A stretch of DNA of 64,000 bases, taken from Nitrospirota bacterium. GTDB lineage: Bacteria > Nitrospirota > Thermodesulfovibrionia > Thermodesulfovibrionales > UBA6898. Every line of letters begins with the position of its first letter. Within the stretch, counting starts at the first letter, position 1. Under the pieces are notes generated by a model. The model saw nothing but the letters and a program-made list of their open reading frames with translations, did not search any database and was not told the DNA's origin. Positions 26,856 through 35,800 of this stretch are shown one piece after another. The position numbers and the translations under genes are program-made. The stretch is from NCBI GenBank assembly GCA_016214855.1, contig JACRMT010000004.1, positions 682,001-746,000 on the forward strand, given 5' to 3'.

Positions 26856-27794
26856 TCACACCACTGGGACAGGAACGCTTTTCAGCACCTCATCTATCAC
26901 TTTTTCTTCGCTTGTCCCCCTCAGCTTTGATTGAGGTTTTATAATAATACGGTGAGCAAGCACATGTCTTGCGACAAGCTTTACCATGGTCGGTTCTACA
27001 TAATCCATTCCTCTCAGAAATGCCATTGCCTGGGATGCCTTCATGAGGCAGAGTGAACCCCTCGGACTTGCTCCAAGCAAAATGTCCTGATGTTTTCGGG
27101 TAGCACCCACTATCTCAACAATATATTTCATTACAGATTTATCGATATGGACCAGGGTGATGGCCTCCTGTGCAGTCTTTAGTTCATCTTCTGCAAGAAC
27201 AGCCTTCATCGAATGGATAGGATGTTCCTTTACCTGCATGCTCATGATATGGATTTCTTCATCAGGTGAGGGATACCCTATTTTGATCTTCATAAAAAAA
27301 CGATCAAGTTGAGCTTCGGGTAATGGGTACGTCCCCTGGAGTTCAATCGGATTCTGGGTTGCTATTACCATAAAAACCTGCGGCAAAGAGTGGGTTATGC
27401 CGTCAGCGGAGACCTGGGACTCCTCCATGCTCTCCAAAAGACTTGATTGCGTCCTTGGTGTAGCCCTGTTTATTTCGTCGGCAAGCAGTATATTGGTAAA
27501 CACAGGGCCCGGCTTAAATTCGAACTCACTCAGCTTCTGATTGAATATGGAAACCCCCGTGATATCAGAGGGAAGCAGATCAGGGGTAAATTGCACCCTT
27601 TTAAAGCGCAGGGCAAGGGAATTCGCGATTGCCCTGGCAAGTATTGTCTTCCCAAGCCCTGGCACATCCTCAATGAGAAGATGTCCTCGGCACAGGAGGG
27701 TTATGACCGCAAGGTCTACAACCTCTCTTTTCCCAATAATTACTTTTTCAATGTTTTTTGTGAGAAGCGTCAGGCTGCTTTGAAATTTGTTCAC
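26856..27794 (-). CDS. MoxR-type AAA ATPase
   Basis: A 312-residue MoxR ATPase: Walker A EDVPGLGKT, the FTPDLLPSDITG loop, Walker B LLADEINRATPRTQSSLLE, sensor IATQNPIE and the C-terminal lid with GASPRGSLCLMKASQA. The family acts as chaperone-like regulators of metal or complex assembly together with DUF58/vWA proteins. I choose the GTG at 27794 because CGGAGG stands 5 bases upstream of it; a TTG further up has no ribosome site. It is first in its operon. Confidence 0.9.
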   Translation of the reverse strand: MNKFQSSLTLLTKNIEKVIIGKREVVDLAVITLLCRGHLLIEDVPGLGKTILARAIANSLALRFKRVQFTPDLLPSDITGVSIFNQKLSEFEFKPGPVFTNILLADEINRATPRTQSSLLESMEESQVSADGITHSLPQVFMVIATQNPIELQGTYPLPEAQLDRFFMKIKIGYPSPDEEIHIMSMQVKEHPIHSMKAVLAEDELKTAQEAITLVHIDKSVMKYIVEIVGATRKHQDILLGASPRGSLCLMKASQAMAFLRGMDYVEPTMVKLVARHVLAHRIIIKPQSKLRGTSEEKVIDEVLKSVPVPVV

Positions 27795-27845
27795 AAAAAC
27801 CTCCGCAAATAAAATTCTCAAGACAGGCCGGGAAATATGCGATAG

Positions 27846-27873
27846 CGTATAAGAATCTTTTTATCGCTGTCAA
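27846..27873 (-). promoter_or_regulatory. promoter of the moxR operon
   Basis: TTGACA (27873-27868) and TATACG (27851-27846) on the minus strand are 16 bases apart; the start of transcription would be near 27839, some 45 bases before the GTG. Confidence 0.55.
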
Positions 27874-28035
27874 CAGAGCAGAATGTTTTCCCCGAAGCGC
27901 GGAGACCGTTTTTCTCAGATAATTATGCACACCACCATTTTCTCAAAGGCAGGGAGTATATCTGATAAAGCTGATCATTGACCTTATATGTTTTGTGATA
28001 AAATGAATGCAATAGATATCTACCGGGAGGGATTC

Positions 28036-29664
28036 ATGTCGCAGAAATTAAGTGATGCTGCATCATACTGGAAAACCATTCTTTCTGATGTAATAACCAA
28101 CAAGGGAATGCTTTCAGATATAGAGAAGTTTGCACGTGAGAACACGGCCCCTTCACCTATCGTTTTCGGCACATCAGGATGGCGCGGCGAGATCGGCACT
28201 GATTATACCTTCAACAATGTCCGCATTGTCACTTCTGCGATAATCGAAATGTTCAGGTCGAGTGATCCCGCGGTCTTGCAGGCAATGGGTGTGACGGATT
28301 TTGATGAAATCAAAAAACGCGGCGTTATTGTAGGCCATGACAACCGGTTCCTCGGCCCTGAGTTCAGCATGGAGGTCATCGGCCTTCTTCAGAATGCCGG
28401 CATAAAGACCTGGTATGCGGGAGAGGCTGCAACCCCTGAGTTCTCCGCAGGAATTGAAATGCTTAAGGCAGCATGCGCTATTAACCTGACACCGTCGCAT
28501 AACCCGGCAAACTACGCAGGGTTCAAGTTCAATCCCTCTGACGGCGGGCCGGCCGGCTCGGAAATAACCACGAAGATCGAAGAGATCGCCAATCGTATGA
28601 TGCTGGATGCTGCGAAGCCCCTGCCGGTCAAACCGGGAGATGTAGAGAAGGTCGACCTGACCTCGCTGTATCTTGATTACATCGAGCAGAGGAAAACGAT
28701 CGACCTTCAGAAGATCAGGAAGTTCATTGCAGAGGCGGATTGTATCCTCTGTATTGATAATGTGCATGGGGCAACGCGCGGCAGGGTGCAGCGCATCCTC
28801 GGCGAAAGTCCGAAGATAACGTATCTCAGGACTGCGGATGACTACCTCTTCGGCGGGGTTGCACCTGAGCCTTCTGAAAAAAATATGGCAGGGGTCGAAA
28901 AGGTCCTTGCTGAAAGCCCGGCTGCGCTGAAACTCGGCGTTATCATGGACCCTGATGGCGACCGTATCCGTTTCTCCGACGGCTCGGTTCAGATCCCCAT
29001 GAACTACTTCGGCGCCATGGCACTGCATTTTCTTCATGTCCATAAAAAGTTTAATGGTATGGTTGCGAAATCGGTCGGAACAAGCAACCTTGTGAATGCG
29101 GTGGCCAAAAAGCTCGGCATCCCCATACAGGAGACCAGGGTCGGATTCAAAAACTTCAGACCATTCCTCCTTCCTTCCGCTGATAGTCGTGCAGTCGCTG
29201 CCTTTGAGGAATCTGACGGAATCACCGGGTACAACCACACACTGGAAAAGGATGCGATTTTCGGCCTTTTGCTTGCGATTGAAATGATGGCAGTTACAGG
29301 CAAAGAACTGAGTGACTATCTCAATGAGATCATGGATGAGTTCGGGCATTTCTATCCTGACCGTTCAGGCATATCGGTTGACCGTTCCCTTGTGGGACGA
29401 CCTCTTCTGCAAAAACTTTCGGTCATTGCACAGCACTATCCTGTGGGCACATCGCTTACGATCGCAGGAGAGAAACGCAAGATCAAGGATCTGATAACGG
29501 TCGACGGCACTAAGCTGGTCTTTGACGACGGTTCGTGGCTCATGATCAGGCCCTCAGGCACTGAACCAAAAGTCAGGTTCTATATCGAGGCACGAACGGA
29601 AGAAGGCAAAAAAGCTGTTTTCGAAGCAGCAGAGCTGATGACACAGGAAGCTCTCAGCAGATAA
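28036..29664 (+). CDS. phosphoglucomutase/phosphomannomutase family enzyme
   Basis: A 542-residue alpha-D-phosphohexomutase. The four domains show FGTSGWRGEIG at the start, the phosphoserine loop TPSHNPANYAG (about residues 153-163), the metal loop DPDGDRIRF (about 303), the sugar loop EESDGITGY (about 395) and the phosphate loop RPSGTEPKVRFY near the end. It interconverts sugar 1- and 6-phosphates for glycogen or envelope sugars; the exact sugar is not decided. The ATG follows GGGAGG; an earlier ATG at 27988 is rejected. Confidence 0.9.
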   Translation: MSQKLSDAASYWKTILSDVITNKGMLSDIEKFARENTAPSPIVFGTSGWRGEIGTDYTFNNVRIVTSAIIEMFRSSDPAVLQAMGVTDFDEIKKRGVIVGHDNRFLGPEFSMEVIGLLQNAGIKTWYAGEAATPEFSAGIEMLKAACAINLTPSHNPANYAGFKFNPSDGGPAGSEITTKIEEIANRMMLDAAKPLPVKPGDVEKVDLTSLYLDYIEQRKTIDLQKIRKFIAEADCILCIDNVHGATRGRVQRILGESPKITYLRTADDYLFGGVAPEPSEKNMAGVEKVLAESPAALKLGVIMDPDGDRIRFSDGSVQIPMNYFGAMALHFLHVHKKFNGMVAKSVGTSNLVNAVAKKLGIPIQETRVGFKNFRPFLLPSADSRAVAAFEESDGITGYNHTLEKDAIFGLLLAIEMMAVTGKELSDYLNEIMDEFGHFYPDRSGISVDRSLVGRPLLQKLSVIAQHYPVGTSLTIAGEKRKIKDLITVDGTKLVFDDGSWLMIRPSGTEPKVRFYIEARTEEGKKAVFEAAELMTQEALSR

Positions 29665-29666
29665 AG

Positions 29667-29876
29667 TTACTCTTCGTAATCCGGATTGTCGTATTCGATC
29701 AGCACCTTGTTGCAGGTAACGCACTCCATCGAGACCTTCAGGATCTGAACGCCTCGCGGGAAGGAGACGATCTGGATCTTATGGCCGGCGTGCTTCAGCA
29801 GCTCTTCATAGTTCGATGCATCCTGACTCTCCTTGCCCAGACAGAATTCAACCTTCACATCCTTTTCTTCAGACAT
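29667..29876 (-). CDS. small hypothetical protein with a CxxC pair
   Basis: A 69-residue acidic protein not recognised. It has ELLKHAGHKIQIVSFPRG, then VSMECVTCNKVLIEYDNPD near the C-terminus; the CVTC pair could bind zinc. GGGAGG precedes the ATG chosen. It follows the next-listed membrane gene by 11 bases and is likely cotranscribed with it. Confidence 0.65.
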   Translation of the reverse strand: MSEEKDVKVEFCLGKESQDASNYEELLKHAGHKIQIVSFPRGVQILKVSMECVTCNKVLIEYDNPDYEE

Positions 29877-29887
29877 AGGGCCTCCCA

Positions 29888-30628
29888 TTATTGCACAACC
29901 GGATCAGCGTTAACATCCATGGGATTCATCCTGACCGCCAGAGAGAACAGATAGGGATAATCCTCTTTAAGATGCTTCATGTATGAGATCCACTCAACAA
30001 GCAGCTGTGAGTACGCGCGTTTTATATCGCCGGAGAGATGGTCAAAGTCCGATCTTGGAAGGTTTGTGAAATCTTTCCGGGCGGCAAGCTCCTCAACAAG
30101 ATGAAAGACCGCCCAGAGAAGATCGGTAAAGGCATCATGTTCAAGAAGATTAGGGTTTGCAAGAAGACTCAGCAGAAAGGTCCTCTTTTCTGAAAGAACG
30201 GTCTTGAGCTCGCTCAGGTCACCTGTTCTGCTGTCTATACCGTAGTGAGCGTTTTTCACCGCAGCCTGGGCATTCATGAAGTCCTTCTCCGTCCACTTTC
30301 CTGAAACGAGCATCACTTCCCTGACTGCGGAAAGATCACTGCCGAACCGGTAGAGCTGTTTCATCAGATCGGTCCCCACCTCTATATAGAACGTGCCAAT
30401 CAGCATGTTCAGCTTCTTCAGAAGCACTCTTTTCTCCCTCATCGTGAGCAACTGGTTCAAAAAGAGCGTTACGAGCAGGACCTGAACCGGGACAAAGGCA
30501 ATGTCCTGCAGCATATAAAAGAACGTATCTTCGGTCTTATGAAAGATCGCTATCTGGACAAGATAAAATAGTGCAGAGATACCAACCAGCGCTGCGGTAA
30601 GGAACAGATACCAGCGAATCTGTTTCAT
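29888..30628 (-). CDS. membrane-anchored hypothetical protein
   Basis: A 246-residue protein with two N-terminal membrane helices (about residues 6-28 and 42-62) in a hairpin, followed by a helical cytoplasmic part with no motif I recognise. The segment after the second helix (MREKRVLLKKLNMLIGTFYIE) is basic. It probably forms a two-gene unit with the small CxxC protein. Function unknown. Confidence 0.75.
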   Translation of the reverse strand: MKQIRWYLFLTAALVGISALFYLVQIAIFHKTEDTFFYMLQDIAFVPVQVLLVTLFLNQLLTMREKRVLLKKLNMLIGTFYIEVGTDLMKQLYRFGSDLSAVREVMLVSGKWTEKDFMNAQAAVKNAHYGIDSRTGDLSELKTVLSEKRTFLLSLLANPNLLEHDAFTDLLWAVFHLVEELAARKDFTNLPRSDFDHLSGDIKRAYSQLLVEWISYMKHLKEDYPYLFSLAVRMNPMDVNADPVVQ

Positions 30629-30793
30629 GCATTACTCCTCGCAATTCAGAATGTGTTTCATTATATCATGGTTACAAGTCGTCAAAGTTGATTTGCACTG
30701 CATGATTTTTGTAACATCATTGCATCCCGATGTTTGCCGTCTCGCGGGGAGATTCCTGTCTTCTGAAATAACCACTTATACTTGGAGGAGCTT

Positions 30794-32791
30794 GTGAAAA
30801 AGATGAACCTTGACCAACTCTGCATCAACACGATACGGATGCTCTCTGCTGACGCCGTGCAGCAGGCAAATTCAGGACATCCCGGCATGCCCATGGGAGA
30901 TGCTGCCATGGCATATGTGCTCTGGTCCAGATTCCTGAGACACAACCCGAAGAATCCCTATTGGCAGAATCGTGACCGGTTCGTGCTCTCAGCAGGTCAT
31001 GGCTCCATGCTTCTGTACAGCCTGCTCCATCTGACTGGCCATAATATTTCGCTCGATGACATAAAGAACTTCAGGCAGTGGGGGAGCAAGACACCGGGCC
31101 ATCCCGAATACTGCCTTGACTGCGGTATCGAGACGACCACCGGGCCTCTCGGCCAGGGCCTCGCGACCGGGGTCGGCATGGCAATGGCAGAGAAATATCT
31201 TTCTGAAATGTTCAATAAGCCGGGATTTCCTCTCCTTGACTATCACATCTACGGCATTGTAAGCGACGGTGATCTTATGGAAGGTCTTTCATCGGAAGCC
31301 GCTTCGTTGGCAGGTCATCTGAAGCTCGGCAAGATCGTATACCTGTATTCTGACAATAAGATAACCATTGAAGGCACAACAGATATTGCCTTTACGGAAG
31401 ACGTTGCAAAGAGGTTCGATGCATACGGATGGCATGTGCAGCATGCTGACGGAGAAGACCTCAAGGCCATTGAAAAGGCCATTGCTGCGGCAAAGAAGGA
31501 CAAACAGAGACCGTCTATTATCCTGGTGCGCACCCATATCGGTTTCGGCAGCCCGCACAAGCAGGACACGCCTGACGTGCATGGTTCGCCGCTTGGTGAA
31601 GAGGAGCTGAAACTGACCAAGCAGAATCTCGGGTGGCCGCTCAAGAAGTTCTTCATCCCGGCTCAGGCTCTAAGACAGATGCGAAAGGCTGTTCAGAAGG
31701 GCAAAAAAGACGAAGCATCATGGACAGCCATGTTTCAAAAATATGCAAAAAAGTATCCGGAGCTTGCAAAGTCCTGGAACACGATCACGACAGGAAGGCT
31801 TCCGGAAGGCTGGGAAAAGCATCTGCCTGTGTTCAAGCCTGAGGACGGAAGTATTGCAACGCGGAGTGCATCAGGCAAGGTGCTCAATGCAATAGCCGAC
31901 AAGCTTCCCCATCTCGTCGGAGGATCTGCAGACCTCGCACCATCGAACAACACACATCTCAAAAAATATGCAGACTTTGGCGCAGCGAAGGGAGGAAGGA
32001 ATATTCACTTCGGCGTCAGGGAACATGCCATGGGTGCGATCCTGAACGGCATGGCATTAAGCAGGATGCTCATCCCCTATGGCGGCACATTCCTTGTTTT
32101 CTCCGATTATATGAGGCCTGCCATCAGGCTTGCGGCTCTCATGGAGACCCACGCGGTGTACGTCTTTACCCATGACTCTATCGGTCTCGGTGAAGACGGG
32201 CCGACACACCAGCCCGTCGGCCATCTCAGCAGTCTCCGGGCAATGCCGCATCTTTATGTTATCCGGCCCGCTGATGCAAATGAGACTTCCCTTGCCTGGA
32301 AGATCGCTATCAGGGATCCCAAAAGGCCGCACGCTCTGATCCTTTCGCGGCAGAATCTGCCGGTGCTGGACAGGAAGAAATACGGTTCTGCAGAGGGCGT
32401 GGAAAAAGGCGGGTACGTGCTTCTTGACTGCAAAGGGACACCTGATATCATTCTTCTTTCTTCCGGTGCAGAGATACATCCCACTCTTGCGGCCGCTGAA
32501 GAGCTTCAGGGATCAGGCGTAAAAGCACGCGTCGTAAACATGGTTTCCTTTGAGGTTTTTGAGCAGCAGACCGCTGCGTACAGGAATACGGTCCTTCCGT
32601 TGAAGGTCGAGAAGAGACTTGCGGTCGAAGCTGCAGCTACACAGAGCTGGTACCGGTATGTCGGACTCAAAGGTGAGGTGATCGGTATTGACCGGTTCGG
32701 CGCATCGGCACCGGCAAAGATCCTGTTCGAAAAGTTCGGATTTACGAAAGAAAACATCGCAGCAAGGGCAAAGAAGCTGCTCAAAAGATAG
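30794..32791 (+). CDS. tkt: transketolase
   Basis: A full-length 665-residue transketolase. It has the N-terminal [12 protein letters not shown], the thiamine diphosphate motif [20 protein letters not shown] ending in [10 protein letters not shown], the His-containing [12 protein letters not shown], and the pyrimidine domain [19 protein letters not shown]. It moves two-carbon units in the pentose phosphate pathway. The likely start is the GTG at 30794, 5 bases after GGAGG; an ATG at 30803 is the alternative. RpiB follows within 5 bases, giving a pentose phosphate operon. Confidence 0.94.
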   Translation: MKKMNLDQLCINTIRMLSADAVQQANSGHPGMPMGDAAMAYVLWSRFLRHNPKNPYWQNRDRFVLSAGHGSMLLYSLLHLTGHNISLDDIKNFRQWGSKTPGHPEYCLDCGIETTTGPLGQGLATGVGMAMAEKYLSEMFNKPGFPLLDYHIYGIVSDGDLMEGLSSEAASLAGHLKLGKIVYLYSDNKITIEGTTDIAFTEDVAKRFDAYGWHVQHADGEDLKAIEKAIAAAKKDKQRPSIILVRTHIGFGSPHKQDTPDVHGSPLGEEELKLTKQNLGWPLKKFFIPAQALRQMRKAVQKGKKDEASWTAMFQKYAKKYPELAKSWNTITTGRLPEGWEKHLPVFKPEDGSIATRSASGKVLNAIADKLPHLVGGSADLAPSNNTHLKKYADFGAAKGGRNIHFGVREHAMGAILNGMALSRMLIPYGGTFLVFSDYMRPAIRLAALMETHAVYVFTHDSIGLGEDGPTHQPVGHLSSLRAMPHLYVIRPADANETSLAWKIAIRDPKRPHALILSRQNLPVLDRKKYGSAEGVEKGGYVLLDCKGTPDIILLSSGAEIHPTLAAAEELQGSGVKARVVNMVSFEVFEQQTAAYRNTVLPLKVEKRLAVEAAATQSWYRYVGLKGEVIGIDRFGASAPAKILFEKFGFTKENIAARAKKLLKR

Positions 32792-32795
32792 GCGC

Positions 32796-33251
32796 ATGAA
32801 AATTGCAGTCGGTGCAGACCACGGCGGCTTTCATCTGAAGCAACAGATCGTTGCTGTACTGAAGCGGCACCGCCACACGGTCATTGATGTCGGCGCTCAT
32901 AATGATAAACCCTCTGATTATCCTGATTTCGCCCTGGCTGTTGCAGATCAGATCATCGGGAAGAAAGCAGTTCGCGGCATTATCGTCTGCGGAAGCGGCG
33001 TTGGCGCCTGCATCGCCGCCAACAAAGTTCCCGGCATCAGGGCATCGGTATGTCATGACACGTTTTCGGCCCGCCAGGGAGTTGAAGATGATGATATGAA
33101 CGTGCTCTGCCTCGGCGCGCGGGTCATAGGTGTCAATCTTGCAGAAGAGATCGTTTCTGTTTTTCTTGCGGCGAAGTTCTCAAAGGCTGAACGCCATAAA
33201 AGAAGACTGGAAAAAGTAGCAGCACTGGAAAAGACTTTTCAGCGACGCTGA
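32796..33251 (+). CDS. rpiB: ribose-5-phosphate isomerase B
   Basis: A 151-residue RpiB/LacAB family isomerase: ADHGGFHLK at the start, DYPDFALAVA, the active-site VCGSGVGACIAANKVPGIRA and the phosphate-binding NVLCLGARVIG. It interconverts ribulose and ribose 5-phosphate, the natural partner of the transketolase 4 bases upstream. Confidence 0.94.
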   Translation: MKIAVGADHGGFHLKQQIVAVLKRHRHTVIDVGAHNDKPSDYPDFALAVADQIIGKKAVRGIIVCGSGVGACIAANKVPGIRASVCHDTFSARQGVEDDDMNVLCLGARVIGVNLAEEIVSVFLAAKFSKAERHKRRLEKVAALEKTFQRR

Positions 33252-33298
33252 GGAGAGATCAATTCCTCTCCTTCAGATCCTGCCGGCCCTCAAAAGGC

Positions 33299-33685
33299 CT
33301 ATCGGCCTGCCCTGCCATATTTTACCGAGATCTCATATTCCACACTCGCGTGATCACCGGCAACTGCATCGACCTTCCCCTTGCAGTCAATGGTTCCCCT
33401 CTTCTCTTTCTTGCGGGCCTTGATCATGTTTTTGATCACCGGCGTGAGGTCAAATCCGCCGTTATCGCACCCCTTGATCATGCAGTCCATTTTGAAATAG
33501 GCGGCAGAGGTCGGAAAAACATTGAGTGTGCGGACCATGAGAACAGGGTTTATACCGTTTTGATAATACGTCATGTGGATCACCATACCGGAAACCTGCG
33601 GGTAACGTTCGGAAAGCAACCCTGCCGCAGAGGTATTCTGTTTCTTTAATTCCACCTTTGCCGCCTGCTGCTGTCTGTTCGCCAT
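33299..33685 (-). CDS. conserved hypothetical protein behind an attenuator-like leader
   Basis: A 128-residue soluble protein of unknown function, with a basic N-terminus, a beta-rich middle (MVIHMTYYQNG, VLMVRTLNVFP), the CMIKGCDNGGFDL segment and IDCKGKVDAVAGDHASVEY. The alternation of strands ending in VEYEISVKY suggests a small beta-sheet domain. GGAGGGGG precedes the ATG, and a terminator hairpin stands directly in front of this ribosome site. Confidence 0.7.
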   Translation of the reverse strand: MANRQQQAAKVELKKQNTSAAGLLSERYPQVSGMVIHMTYYQNGINPVLMVRTLNVFPTSAAYFKMDCMIKGCDNGGFDLTPVIKNMIKARKKEKRGTIDCKGKVDAVAGDHASVEYEISVKYGRAGR

Positions 33686-33699
33686 GTTCCCCCTCCGGA

Positions 33700-33813
33700 A
33701 AATAAAAACCCCTCGCAGAGTCAGGGGTATTTTGACAGTCTTTGTCGTCTCGCCAGTTCAAAAACCTCAAAAACTTTATGGCGATAATAGCATGAGTCTC
33801 ACCAATGAGTCAA
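33700..33813 (-). promoter_or_regulatory. promoter and leader with terminator hairpin before the ribosome site
   Basis: On the minus strand TTGACT (33813-33808) and TATTAT (33789-33784), spaced by 18, predict a start near 33776. The leader then contains ACCCCT (33728-33723), a 9-base loop and AGGGGT (33713-33708), followed at once by TTTTTATTTT (about 33707-33699) and then the Shine-Dalgarno at 33696-33689. This is a complete intrinsic terminator inside a 90-base leader. Confidence 0.55.
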
Positions 33814-33915
33814 CATATACGTTCAGCACCAGCAAGCCTTCAGCGCATTTCAACAGCTGTTTGCAGGAATAAAAGAAGTCGGTTCAATCGCAGGCAATCT
33901 CGCGTTTAACTCCTG

Positions 33916-33921
33916 TATAAT
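33916..33921 (+). promoter_or_regulatory. perfect -10 box 5 bases before the PBP1A start
   Basis: TATAAT lies immediately upstream of the ATG at 33927 and there is no Shine-Dalgarno. CAGGCAATC (33891-33899) ends 16 bases before it. Confidence 0.45.
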
Positions 33922-33926
33922 AGAGC

Positions 33927-35777
33927 ATGTCCGGACTCGAACAGGACGTTCAGAGCGCAGAAAAAGGATCCCGATTCAGGGTAATTATCGTCATATTTCT
34001 CATCCTTGGCGGCCTTGCAGGCATCGGCGGCGGTTTTCTGTACTGGACGCTCTCTGATCTTCCCAAGGTAAATGCCATTGAGGAATATGTCCCGGTTGAA
34101 TCTTCAAGGGTCTATTCGAGTGACGGACAGGTACTGGCCGAGTTCTATGTTGAGCGCAGGACATTCGTCCCTCATTATGAGATCCCGACCCATGTAAAAC
34201 AGGCGATTATTGCGATCGAAGACGTCCGTTTCTATAGCCATCCAGGCGTTGATCTGATCGGTATTGCCCGAGCACTCTCGCACGATATCCGGGCTGGCGG
34301 CATGAGGCAGGGAGGCAGCACAATCACCCAGCAGCTCGCAAAAATGCTCTTTCTGAAACCGGAAAAATCGATCAAGCGCAAGATCAGGGAAGCAGCACTG
34401 TCTTTCCAGATCGAAAAGCGGTATACAAAAGATGAGATTCTCGGTCTGTACCTTAATCAGGCATATTTCGGTGCACGGTCCTATGGCATTGAGGCAGCAA
34501 GCCAGACCTATTTCGGGAAGACCGTGAAAGATCTGACCTTGGCCGAAGCAGCCCTTCTCGCATCTCTCCCCAAGGCCCCTTCACAGTATTCCCCCTTCAG
34601 AAATGCCGACAAAGCAAAGGAGAGGCGCTCGGTAGTCCTCCAGCAGATGTATCAGCATAAATTCATCAAGCGGGAACAGTATGAAGAGGCCGTAAAGGAA
34701 CCCATGCCCGCAGCTCCTCATTACCGGAAATATGAAGCACCCTATTTTGTCGAACTCCTGAGACACCAGCTCGAGCAGAAATACGGCAGTGAGCTTTATA
34801 CCTCCGGGTACAAGATCCATGCAACCATTGATTTGAAGATGCAGCAGGCCGCAGAAAAGGCTCTGACAAACGGCATCAACTCCGTAGAAAAACGGCGAAA
34901 GCCGGGAATACAGGCATCGCTCGTTGCCATAGATCTCCGCACCGGCCATATCAAGGCTATGGTCGGCGGATTCGATTTCTGGAAAAACCAGTTTAACAGG
35001 GCAACCCAGGCTCTGCGTCAGCCGGGCTCTGCGTTCAAGCCCTTTGTCTATCTGACCGCGATCAAGGACGGCAAGACATCTGAAGACACCATAAACGACG
35101 CGCCTATATCCTTCAAAGGAGGCCGGCCGGGCCAGATGTGGAGACCAAAGAACTATGACGGCAAATATCACGGGGTCGTGACCCTTAGGACAGCCCTTGC
35201 ACGTTCGTTAAATACTGCTACGGTCCGGCTCGCAAGCCATGTCGGACTTGAAAATGTGATCCAGACCGCTCGGGATCTCGGCATCAGGAGCGATCTGCAA
35301 CCCTATATGCCCCTGGCACTTGGCGCGTCAGACGTAACGCTCCTTGAGATGACCCAGGCATATGCCGTCTTTGCATCCGGCAGGAAGATGGACCTGATCC
35401 CCTATGAGCGGATCGAAAACAGGGACAAGATCGTTATTGAAGAAATTCTGCCCAGGCAGACAATTATCCTTGAAGAGGGCGTTGTTAAAGAACTCAGGCT
35501 ATTACTCGCTGCTGTTGTTAAAGAAGGCACTGCCACGCGGGCAAAAGAACTGAAGCGTCCGGTGTACGGCAAGACCGGAACCACCAATGACTATACAGAT
35601 GCCTGGTTCATCGGCTTTGACGACAACCTCGTGGTCGGCGTATGGGTAGGCCGTGACGATCACAAGCCTATCGGCAGCAAGGAAACAGGAGCCTCAGCAG
35701 CCCTGCCCATATGGATAGAGTTCATGAAGCAGACGGGAGACGGGCAGCAACCATCAGGTAACGAACAGCCTCAATAA
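33927..35777 (+). CDS. mrcA: penicillin-binding protein 1A family
   Basis: A 616-residue class A PBP. One membrane anchor (about residues 17-42) leads to a GT51 transglycosylase with AIEDVRFYSHPGVD, the RQGGSTITQQLAKM motif and KIREAALSFQIEKRYTKDEIL. The transpeptidase domain has SxxK at Ser368 (GSAFKPF), SLNTATV, and KTGT at Lys549. It polymerises and cross-links peptidoglycan. It is shorter than E. coli PBP1A, lacking the inserted domains. The message is probably leaderless. Confidence 0.92.
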   Translation: MSGLEQDVQSAEKGSRFRVIIVIFLILGGLAGIGGGFLYWTLSDLPKVNAIEEYVPVESSRVYSSDGQVLAEFYVERRTFVPHYEIPTHVKQAIIAIEDVRFYSHPGVDLIGIARALSHDIRAGGMRQGGSTITQQLAKMLFLKPEKSIKRKIREAALSFQIEKRYTKDEILGLYLNQAYFGARSYGIEAASQTYFGKTVKDLTLAEAALLASLPKAPSQYSPFRNADKAKERRSVVLQQMYQHKFIKREQYEEAVKEPMPAAPHYRKYEAPYFVELLRHQLEQKYGSELYTSGYKIHATIDLKMQQAAEKALTNGINSVEKRRKPGIQASLVAIDLRTGHIKAMVGGFDFWKNQFNRATQALRQPGSAFKPFVYLTAIKDGKTSEDTINDAPISFKGGRPGQMWRPKNYDGKYHGVVTLRTALARSLNTATVRLASHVGLENVIQTARDLGIRSDLQPYMPLALGASDVTLLEMTQAYAVFASGRKMDLIPYERIENRDKIVIEEILPRQTIILEEGVVKELRLLLAAVVKEGTATRAKELKRPVYGKTGTTNDYTDAWFIGFDDNLVVGVWVGRDDHKPIGSKETGASAALPIWIEFMKQTGDGQQPSGNEQPQ

Positions 35778-35800
35778 AAAGGGTCGGCTGTTATACGCTG

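Noticed and set aside
28174-29349. Open frame of 391 codons opposite the phosphohexomutase
   Set aside because: It is a shadow of a confident gene on the other strand; the product has no recognisable pattern.
33248-33276. Hairpin after rpiB as an intrinsic terminator
   Set aside because: The stem needs a bulge and no T tract follows.
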